From Hippasteria phrygiana (taxonomy: Eukaryota > Echinodermata > Asteroidea > Valvatida > Goniasteridae), in NCBI GenBank assembly GCA_037893225.1, contig JAZGUH010000950.1, positions 360,712 to 424,711 of the forward strand: a DNA stretch of 64,000 nucleotides. The letters are read 5' to 3'. The notes under the pieces were generated by a model. The model had not been told where the DNA came from. It ran no database searches and saw only the letters and a program-made list of their open reading frames with translations. Below are positions 24,001 through 36,000 of the stretch, piece after piece; position 1 is the stretch's first letter, and the number at the start of each line of letters is the position of its first letter. Both the position numbers and the translations under genes were made by a program.

Positions 24001-27000
24001 TTTTCTTTTTTTACACAAAGCATTTGAATATTTCTTTTGAACCATCCTACCCCCGCAGTCCCAACTTTCAAGACGGAGCGGGGTGAGTTGACGGCAGCAG
24101 CAGTGTGCGTGTCATGTCGAGTGGCCGGGAAGACCGACAGCAAGATGGAGTTTGTCCTGGCCTGGGACATGCCCAAAGTCCACTTCAAGAGCAAGGGTCA
24201 TTCCTACTTAAGGTATAAAAACAGAGGAAAATGCAAAAAATGTTTAAGATCTATAAATTTCTCCTAGTTTGGTAATTTTTTTGAATATCTTTGCCCTCTA
24301 TGCATATGTGACCCGCTCTGGAAAAAGGTATATTATGTCGCAAAATATGAAATAATAGTTTGATGTATGTTTGGAAAGACCGCAATGTAAACTTTCATTT
24401 GGTACATGGGAGAGCTCCAAAGCCCTTTCCTTTCTGGAGATATCACATTTTTGCATATTAATTATTTATATGGAGTTCAAAATGCACAACAGAGAAAACA
24501 GGCTTTGAAATAGCTAGTTCTAATACAATACAATGGAACAATGCACTCTAAAAAGGTAATTTTTTCACGTTATTAACTGAAATCAACATTGTTGTGCACC
24601 AAACCTGAAACTTTAGATATTTAAGATGTCATTAAAGACAAACAACAACAAATGAATTTTGACGAAAAATGTCACCCTCTCAACATTGAAAGGGCCATTA
24701 CACGTAAATGCATAGCGCGACTTATATCACCTTTTTCTGGAGCGGGTCACATATGAGTCGTTTGTCACACGGTAATGCTTTCACAGGGGATATGCTAAAA
24801 AAATTATATGATTTAGATTTTTTTTTTTATGTCACTTGAAGTTGATTTATTCCTCAAGTTTAATTTGCCATGTAAAGACCTTTTAATTATTGTTGGATGA
24901 AATAGGAAGACGGTGATTTTTTCAGCATTTCTTGGGTTTTTGGCTGTTTCGAAAGTTTTTCGAAACAGCCCTTGTTTTCGTTAAGATTTTTTTTTTTTTC
25001 TTTTTTTTTTTTTTTTCTTTTTTTTTTTTTTCTTTTTCAGACTTTTTGCCCATAGCATTTGTACACGTTTTCTTTCTGCCAGGCACTTTGGCTACTTTTA
25101 TGCTGCCGATTGCCTTTAAACTTACCAGACACTTAGACCAACTGCTCAGGATGCATGCCGAACTTTTACGTCATGATGACGTCATCACGTGATTTTTTAT
25201 GAATTTTTGAATTTTGAAAATCGTAACATTTATTAAATTATATCTAGCGAACAAAACAAGATATTTTCAAAATTCTTTTTCTTATAGCTTTGGTATGTCT
25301 CAAAGATATGCCCTAAATTGCGAAAATTGTGTGACGTCATGATGACGTCATCAAAAATGTGTTTTTTTGTTAACGCATGTAAGGGTCAATCCGATTACAA
25401 AAATGTATACATTGAATTTTCCTGTACCTAATTCCAAAATTTCATGATCGTGGCTCACTCAAGTATGAAATAGGAGCCATTTCAAAATTTAGACCAAATT
25501 CAATATAACACAAAGGAATTCTGGGAAGGGCTGATAACCATGGGTATTTTGTGCTTGCTGTTTATAAAAGGGGTTGATTTCTAGTCTTTTTTCAAGTCGC
25601 TAAATTTTTGAAGTTTTAAAATCGTAACATTCTTTTTAATATATCTAGCGAACAAAACAAGATATTTTCAAAATTATTTTTGTTACAGCTTTGGTATGTC
25701 TCAAAGATATGCCCTAAAAAGCGAAAATTGTGTGACGTCATGATGACGTCATCAACAAATCTTTTTTTTTAAACGCATGTAAGGGTCAATCCGATTACAA
25801 AAGTGTATTCATTGAATTTTTCTGTACGTAATTCCAAAATTTCATGATCGTGGCTCACTCAAGTAAGAAATGATAGCCATTTCAAAATTTAGACCAAATT
25901 CAATATAACACAAAGGAATTCTGGGACGGGTTGATAACCATGGCTATTATGTGCTTGCTGTTTATAAAAGGGGTTGATTTGTAGTCTTTTTTCAAGTCGC
26001 TGAATTTTTGAATTTCTTAAATCGTAACATTCTTTTCAATATATCTAGCGAACAAAACAAGACATTTTCAAAATTCTTTTTGTTATAGCTTTGGTATGTC
26101 TCAAAGATATGCCCTAAAAAGCGAAAATTGTGTGACGTCATGATGACGTCATAAATAAATTATTTTTTCAAGTTGCTAGAATATTGCCCATAGCATTTGT
26201 AAACGTTTTCTTTCTTACCGGCCACTTTGGCTACTTTTAAACTTGGCAGACACTTACACCAACTGCTCACAATGTCTGCCGAACTTTTACGTCATGATGA
26301 CGTCATCACATGTCACGTGACGTCATCTTAAAAGGGCATTTTTTCGAAGCCATATATCTACAAAAGTACAAGTCCGATTAAGTTGAAACGTAATATCTAG
26401 GTATGCCACCGGGTGTTATAGATGAACATTGACATGATGTTATGATGACGTCATCACATGTCACGTGACGTCATCTTAAAGGGGCAGTTTTTGAAGCCAT
26501 ATATAAACAAAAGTACAAGTTCAATTAAGTTGAAATGTAATATCCAGGTAGGTCTGCAGGTTTATGGACGAAAATTGACATGACATTATGATGATGATGT
26601 CATCACACGTCACGTGACGTCATCTTAAAGGGGCAGTGTTTGAAGCCATAAACAAAAGTACAAGTCCGATTAAGTTGAAAAGTAATATCTAGGTAGCCCA
26701 ATAGGTTTATAGATGAAAATTGACATGACATTATTATGATGTCATCACATGTCACATGACGTCATCTTAAAGGTGCAGTTTTTGAAGCCATATATAAACA
26801 AAAGTACAAGTCCGATTAAGTTCAAAAGTAATATCTAGGTAGCCCAGTAGGTATTTTAAATAAAACAATTGATGATGTCATGATTACGTCATCACTTGTT
26901 TCGTGTCATTATCTTAAAGGGGCATTTTTCGAAGCCATAAATCTACAAAAGTACAGGTCCGATTTATTTGAAATGTAATATATAGTCGGGTAGGCAAGCA

Positions 27001-30000
27001 GGTTTATAGATGAAAATTGACGTGACGTTATGATGACGTCATCACATGTCACGTGACGTTATCTTAAAGGGGCAGTTTTTAAAGCCATAAATTGTATATC
27101 TACAAAAGTACAAGTTCGATTATTTTAAATGTAATATCTAGGTAGGTCAGCAAGTTTACAGATGTAAATTTACATTACGTTATGATGACGTCATCACAAG
27201 TGACTATTACAAACAACTTAAATTATTTTCAAAGTCTAACAAAGAAAACTGGCAGGAGCGCGATTGTTTGACGAAGTTTAATTATTGTATTCACATTTCA
27301 CATCCAAATAAAAAAAAAAAAAAAACGAAACAGCCCTGTGTTTGTCCACAAACACCGTCCGTCTAGTTTCTTTTGTATTTGTCATTTACATGTATCAAGG
27401 TTTTTGTCTCAAATGGGACTTTTTAAACTTCATTCAAAAATCAGGTATTAAACTGTTAGATCTATAAAAACAAAATACCCTAGCAAGTATCAAGATAACA
27501 TCTACCAAATGAAAGCTTGTTCTTGCTTTTTACAGCTACAGCGTTCTTAAAACGCATTGTTGTAACAAGAGAATTACTTTTTGCAGAGCTGGTCTCATAT
27601 TCTTAGTGTCAAAACAGACACATTTTCTTTAATTGTTGCAGTACTTTTATCAATTTTTTGTCACAGTTGTGATGTTTTGTTGATATTTTGTGCAGGCGGT
27701 ACACACGCTGGTTCGGTCACGATGGGAAGGCAGCTACCAGACTATGTAGCCATGCGCTACACAGTTACCCTCATTGGGAGGAGCAAATAGAGGCATGGCA
27801 AAGACCGATCTTAGATGAGGAGTAAGTATCGGACTTCTTCAAGTTGCAAAAGAAACAATGAACGGAAATTTTGTATAATCTCATGAAAATGAGACAAAAA
27901 CGATGCCTAAAAAAGAATTAACAAATCGCAGTGAGTTTGGAGTGAATGGCATTTGTGCAAATTGTTGCGGAGTATGCAAATGAGGCAATGAGAAAAAGCT
28001 GCAGTCCACGAAAGTCACGATAAAGAAACATTATTATGCAGCGCAGTAGATATGCTTAGCAGGGGTGAGATTTGTCAGGATTTGTCCTGATTTCAGGATT
28101 TTTTGTCGGGATTTTAGAATTTTGAAAGAATCTCTTTTTGCAATCTGGAATTCCTTAGGTGTTGTCCCAAAGGTGTTTTCCTGTAAAAGTGGATATAGAC
28201 CAATAAAAACATATATTTTAAGGGGTGCCTTCAGGCAAATACAAACTAGATGTTGGTCTGGGGTCCTCGTGGATTTTTTTGTGTGGATTTTGTGGATTTT
28301 GGGCCAATCTCACCCCTGACTAAGGCATGTAGACCCTACATCATATACTTAAAATTGTGGATTTTTTGGTCAGAAAATCCGCTTATTGAAGACAGCTGAG
28401 GGAAGTACAATGGCCTGTGTGGGATGAAACCTTCTGATGGGCTTATCAAATACTATTGATTATTATTGTAGTGATGCCGCTATTTTATACAATTCAGATC
28501 ATCCAAAAATATAGGATTGGCACATCGGGCTGAATCAGCAATAGACATGGTTAACTCGAGCTGGTTCAAGCAAGTTTAGTCCAACATGTGTCAACCACAG
28601 TTAGCTGCAGACTTTGCTCAGATTTGTTCAGATGATCACATATACATGATTTCTCTCTCCAGATCATACCCAGCCTGGTACAAGTCTGCCCTGTTCAATG
28701 AGCTATACTTCATGTCTGACGGGGGCTCAGTGTGGTTTGACCCACAGGAAGAATACGCTAATGGCAGCATCGCATGCAGCAACGGCGTGCCGGATCGACC
28801 CTGCAAAATGGCCGAACTCAGGAAGGAAATGGGCCTGTTTGCATACCTGGAGGGTGAGTGAGTCAAGCGTTTATTTCCACAATGCTGTCATTTATACGGT
28901 TGGGTGAATCTAGAAAAATTGCACTTTTATGATAAAGAAAATTGATGCGATAGAAGGCTGATGTGTTACCATGAATGAATCGAAGACAGAGTGATGTTGC
29001 AAAGCCCCAAAACCTTCAAATCAGATTTATTTATTTAATTTGCTAAGATCTTCACAAATTGATATTTTGATTTCGGAATGTTATTCTGTCCTGTCGCAGA
29101 GAGCAATTGTTACATTGCCTGATACCAAGCATCCTTTCAACACTTCTATATCTTCCTGTCTGGACAATAACAATAGGCTCTGAAAATTCATCTGTGAATC
29201 TTTAATGAGTCTCACAACATTTTTTTGGAACCTTTATATTTTTCAGGTCATGAGTATCGTATGTTCAACACTTACGATGTTCATTTCTATGCGTCCTTCG
29301 CTCTGGCAATGCTATGGCCAAGGATCGAGATCGGCCTGCAGTGTTTTATAGGTCAGTTTATTTGCTCATCCTCCGAAAAGCTCGCATTGCCAGTTAAACG
29401 GGTTCATGTTTCCTCTTCAACGTACTCTAAACCAAGTACAATGAAAAAGTAGTCCAAGTTAGTTCAAAAAGATCAAATCCAGAGATTTTTGGCAGATCAA
29501 TTAAAAAAAAGAAAAAAATTGCTCATCCTCCGAAAAGCTCACGATTTTGACGTCGGGATAGGGCAAAAAGAGAAAAAAATATCTCTGTTCTAATTTACCT
29601 CCAATGTTTGTTACTGGGGACCACTGCCTGAATCCTGCAAAATCCTCCAGTGGGTTTTGGATGAACACCCCAGTAACCCCAATCCTCCAAAATCAACCAG
29701 CAGCAGATTGGGCCTGATGACCTGGATCCTCCATTTTTTCCCCAGAGGCAAAAACCTCTGATGCTTCAATTTCCAAAGACCCTCAATCCTTCAAATTCCT
29801 CCATTTGGCAGAGGATTTTGGAGGATTTGGGTTAAGCTTTGACAAGTTCTGCTAGCATTTATCCATGGGATGTGTAGGTGTGGACCGAGACTTCTGCATA
29901 TTAACCCTAACCCCTTGGGTAACTTTACTAGAAAGTATCCTGAATCCGCCAAAATCCACCTATTTTGTCATGCACAAAAAGTTGGTTTTGGTGACAGCTC

Positions 30001-33000
30001 AATATGGAGGTATCCTGAATCCATCGAAATCCTGCAGTACCGCTAGGCTTACAATCCTCAAACTATCAAAATTCCCCAGTTTTCAATATGGAGGTATCCT
30101 GAATCTGCCGAAATCCTCCAAAACAGGGTTTGGATTTTGATGGATTTAGGTAGGTTAGGGTTAAAATACTCCTGGCTTTTTTAATCCTTAAACCCCCACA
30201 TGGATCTGCACATATTAACCATGTTTTCAACACACGATAAATTCAGTTATATACACTTGGAAATCGTACCTTCAGTTGGTCTTGGGACTGTTCTGTTTCT
30301 TGTAGTTTTTCTGTTGTAAATTCTCAGCACATGGACAAAATCATATTTCAACAGTCCTTCCCCATGCATGCATAATTATTTGGGTGACAGCTTTGAGATA
30401 AATTTGGGATTTGTGTGCGGGGAGTGTGGTGTAGGTACATTTTTGACAACTGTATGTTAATGCGTGATATACAGAATCTTATTGTCAAATATTCTGAGTG
30501 ATTTATAAATTTTTTTTATAAAGGTATACACTTCCTTCTTTATGCACAGGGAGTTGTGTCACTGTGACAGATGACGAATCCTATCACCAGATAGCGAATG
30601 GCAGGTTAGCCACACGGAAGCTAGCAGACTGTATACCACACGACATAGGAGATCCTGGTATGAACAAAGGCGCCCATAATGATGATTGACAAGAGCATAT
30701 TGAATTTATATCATGTTGTTTAAGTACCAGCGTCAGTTGCGTTTTTGAATCATCAAAGTGGGGGGGTGGGAATTCCCCCTTGGACCCCCCCCCCCCCCCC
30801 TGTTCCGCCGCAGTTGATCACTGCGCACAAATTCAAAGAATGCATCGCTCACTCCCATTTCATGCATAATGCGTGGAGTCGATTCTGCTTGGAATCGACT
30901 CAAAAATGTTGGGGTCGCCCAAGTCTATTTCAGCATACCGGGAAATGGACAATTATTTTCCTTTTATGATGACACTTTGTATAGAATTTATTGACGAGGT
31001 CTGTACGATTTTGAATATTGCCTGAATGCGAGCAATGTACATGTACTTTCTACGGCATGTTTATCTACTTAAACGTATTGCAGATGTCATTATATGGCAC
31101 TCAGTCAGTTTTTGCTTTAAATGTCTTGAATAGTATGTACCTGGAACCGTGGGCCTCACGGGGACACTTTATTCAGAAAGTTTCCCTTCCAACAAATGAT
31201 CTCCAGGGAATTCAGGGAGGTTTTTGATGAAAATTTAGTTAGGGGGAAGCAGAACAGTCTGGTCAATGATGATAAAGTGGTGTGGGTACAGCCAAGTGAG
31301 GCTAGCAGTTTTTTTTGTTCACCAAGCGGCTGTTTCATTCAGGAATAATTTACTTACTCGTACATGCGCAAAGTTCAAAGATTTCTCTGAGCTTCAGAAA
31401 ACCGTTTGATTGAGCTACACAACGTGTGTCTATCATCTCTCGAGGTGCTACATGTAGCATGCGTGAGCACGGTGAAGGTAATTGAACTTGCCAAAAAATT
31501 TCAAGATGGCTACCTATGTCTAGTTCCTGACCTTCTGTTTCATTTTCTGCACAGAGGAGGAGCCGTGGAAGCGAATCAACGGTTACTACCAGCACGACAC
31601 CTGCAAGTGGAAGGACTTGAACCTTAAATTTGTCCTGATGATCTATCGGGACTTCTGCCAGATTCAGGACCTGGGGTTTCTCGGGGAAATGTACCCAAAG
31701 TGCAAGGTAAGTCAGCATTCGAGACAAAGAGCGTCTGTTGTAGTTTATGCAGATAAAAGCACTTTATTTATTTATTTTTTAAAATATTTTTTTAATATTT
31801 TTATCTTTTTAATATTTTTATTTATTGTAATTCTTTCTGGTAATGAAACCAAGGATTTCTCAAAAGCGCATATCACACTGTAGCTCGAAAGCCTAAGGAA
31901 GACGGCAAAGAAACGGACACAAGGGATTAAGTTTAGGCGCATCACGTCATGTAATTCGATCTAGGCATTGGCATACAAAACACCTGCATTGTAGTGAAAA
32001 CAATCTAAAAAAAACATTTAATGAGTACACAATGCTGCTTTGTAGTGTCCATGATATGAGATCGCTGGCGGAATTTTTGGCAGTAGATTTTGTTTTTATC
32101 TTTTTGTTTGTTTAACTACAGCTTTCCGGGAGAGTGTTTTTTTATCCTTGTTTATTCTCGGAATTGTTCAATTCTTTTTTTCTCTCTCAGGCTGTCATGG
32201 AAACGGCAAGGCTACAGGACACTGACGGCGATGGTTTGATTGATAATTCTGGGACTGCCGACCAGACTTACGATGCTTGGATCATGACGGGAGCAAGGTC
32301 AGAAAAAAGCTAACACTCCTACTTAATCAACTTGGGATATATCCTAAGTCGATATATCCGACTTAAGTGAATTTGCCTCGAAGAAATGCCTGTCTTTAAA
32401 TTCTGACAAATAAGTACATAAATATGTCTCCTAAGACAAGATGTACTTAATTAAAAAAAATATCAGGGCAGTTTTCAAATCATGTTTAATGCTTGGACAT
32501 TTCTTACATTTTTGATCATTTTGAGACTATTTGTTATTACTTTTAGTACTTATTTTGGTTTGTTTGTTTGTTTGCTTGTAATTTTAACGGCCTTTAACAT
32601 TCAATAGATATACAGATATATACAGAGATTTTTTTGTGTGAAAGTGTGGTATCAATGAGTATTTATTAATGAGTATTCATAAACAGTTACACTTTTCCTA
32701 TTGGTGGAGAGCCTGTCACATGGGTGTGTTTAAATCTTTGTTTAAACACAGCTGGGAGTTGTTTAAACACACATTCATAAATGCCTCAGCGAGTTTCACT
32801 ATCCCTATTGGTCTAGAGCCTGTAACGTGGGTGTGTTTAAACGGTTGTTTAAACACGGCTGGAAGTTGTTTAAACACGGCGCGTCATAACCAGCTGTTCT
32901 CAGCCGATACGCAACAGGGAGAGCGTAGTAGGTGCGCGCACAAGATGTACTGAACTTCATAATGTAAGACAACGGTAATGCACTCGTATAAAACGCTGCA

Positions 33001-36000
33001 TCTCGTGCGTACGTACACGCGACAGACAGGCGCAGAGCGCCTTCACGCATGTGTTTTGTACTGAGCAAATGGGAGACAAAGTGGGGTGAAAAAGCTTCGC
33101 ATTTTTTCCTTTTTACGGGAGGTTTTTGCATTTTTCGTAAAACGGCATTTATGAATTTCGGCTCGGTCCATTAACAGCGGTCACGACCCTTCGAGGTTAT
33201 TATTGACTGGTAAAGACCGGGTCATCACATTTTTATCCCCTTAGCGTCATAACTAGTTGTTCTCAGCCTATATGCAATGGAGAAAGCGTCTTAGGCGCAC
33301 ACAAAATCTAATGAAGTTCATATGCTATGCAACACTAATGCACTCATATAAAATGCTGTGTCTCATGCGTGTGCGTGCGTGTGCGCAATAGGCAAGCCAC
33401 GGAGCGCCTTCATGCGTACGTAAGGCTGATATACACGCGTATGTTTTGTACTATGCAAATTGAAGAAAAATTGGGTGAAAAAGCTTCGTATTTTGTCCTT
33501 TTTACGGGGGGGGGGGGGGGGGGGGGGGGGGGGTCTTTGCTGTTTTTATATGAAGGCATTTATGGAATGGGGATAAATAATGTGATGACCTGTGACAGTC
33601 TGACTGTCAGTAGTTTGAGTCATTTACACATGAATGCTATTGTGCATGTCGGTGGTTACGATGCAACCAATGACTAGTTGACCAATGATGCGTTCCCAAG
33701 CCTGTTCTACAATGGCAGCCCTGCTAAATCCAACAAAATCCAACAATGATAAAAAGCTGTTGGAATCAGCAGGTTAGCTGCAAAAGTGTCTAGGTAGTAC
33801 ACTGCAGAATCCAACAAAATTTGCTGTTGGATTTTGTTGTATTTAGCAGGCTTCTCATTTCAATTTTGTTGGAAATTGTTGGATTTAGCAGGGCCATATG
33901 AAAAAATTAAAGGGGGTTAGGGTTAATCTGTATTAGATATTGCTAAACAAAAATGCTATATAGCCCTATGTGTAGCGGCCATTATTTGAGGTATATTTTT
34001 GTCATTCAAATTCTGTAACAAAGCACAAGGGATTAACCCATGCCTATCCAAGAATAACAAAGACATTAGCCTGGAAAACTGTCTATTCTTTTGTTTTCAG
34101 TGCATACTGTGGTGGCCTGTGGCTAGCAGCCCTGCGCTGTATGATTGAGATGGCTCATATACTAGCCATTGAGACCGACGCTGCCGAATATTCAGTAATT
34201 CTGGACAGGGGCAGGGAGTCGTATGAAACAAAACTCTGGAATGGTAAGTCTAACGTCGGGTTCCTGTCGTCTTTCAGAAATCATTCGTTGCATGTATTTA
34301 TTGCAACACTAATGGGGTTCTTTGTCCGTGGTCTGCCCCATGCCTATTCGGCATTTAATGACCCCTGCAAACTGGAAATCTTTGACTAGCTGACTGGGCT
34401 TTAATGAGCTCCAAGCTCCAGTTCTGACCTCGTGATTATTTAGTTATTCAAGTTCCCTGGCTTCCCATTCATCAGCCAGACTTTAGGTATGGAATGTGCG
34501 CCGCAAAAAGAAAACAAGTGGTACCGCAATCGATACTGCATCTGGACAATATGAAACGCTCCTTAAGCATTCTGACTCGCTGGGAAGTCTTGAAACCTCT
34601 TGAATACGGACAACGCCCATAGCCGCAGTTTGAAAAAGACCACCTGGCCGATTGACGTCTATAGGCGCATTCCTGTGCAAACTCAATCCATTCATGTTTC
34701 AGTTATGTTGTTCTTGAATGGGAGTGTAATGAATAGATGGAGCTTTTTCAAACAGAGCTTTCATTCACACGGAAGGGGGCTCCAAGTGTTATGAATAGGA
34801 CCACTCCATTCAGTGTGGTGCCTATTGTTTGCATTTACGCTTGGCTGCACAGCCCCGATCCTGGCATACCAGCACCCCATCAATGACAGCCAGACGCAAG
34901 CGGTTAAATCAGCCTACGTTCGTCTTTTCAGGTAAATATTACAACTATGACAGCAGCACCAAGCTGACCAGCCAGACCTGTATGGCGGACCAGATGGCCG
35001 GGCAGTGGTACCTCCATGCCTGCAACCTGACCCGGGACCGGACCGGTGCCGACGTCTTCCCCACTGACCACGTCCGCAGTGCCCTGGAGACCATCTACAA
35101 GCTGAACGTCCTGCCGTTCCGTGAGGGGCGGTTCGGCGCCATGAACGGGGTCAAGCCTAACGGGAAGATTGACCACACCAGTATGCAGTGTGAGGAGGTT
35201 TGGACGGGAGTGACGTACAGCTTGGCTGCTAGCATGATACAAGAGGTATTAGAAGAGTAAGATGTCGTGGGGGGGGGGGGGAAGAAGTCTCTTTGGATAT
35301 ACAATCTTCATAGAAATCAAACTCTTAAAATTCTGTAACTGGTTTGGAAAAAATAATGAATGCATAAGAAATAAGTTTGGTTTGTTCCACACCGGAGTGC
35401 ATGAACCTCTGGCGTACACGAATGTCAAGGTATCTGCTTTATTTTGTCACATTTTGCCCCCCAAAAAATGTTTCACGGAATTTCATCGATTTGCTGGCAA
35501 GGGACTCCGTCACACCATCGTCTTATCCATCTCACCATACCTTATTCACTGAAGCATGTTAGGTTTCATCTGGGATTTAGAATGGTATATCTTGGCTGGT
35601 GCACTCGGCATGTACTTTATTGAGCCTAGCTGCCTAGAGTCACTTCCATGGCTGGTCAGCTGATTGAGTCACTGGTCTCCTATTCACTTGTCACAGTTTA
35701 GCACAACTTGATAACCAGCATGAATATGACCTGTAAAAAAGCAGGGAACTAGGCTTGCGGGTACACCATGGAAAGATATCTCTTGAGAAAATGACGCCTC
35801 TGAAGAGAGCCAATGGTGAGAGTATGATCTTGATGTTTCGAATGGAGTGTGCTCTGCTCGTCACCTGAAGGAGCATACTGTTTAAAACGGTGAGATCATA
35901 CTCTCACCACCGGCTCGTTTCAGAGGCAACACATTTGCATAAGAGATATCTTTCCATGGTGTACCCTCAAGCCTACTTCCCTGCTTTTAATGTCCTGCAG

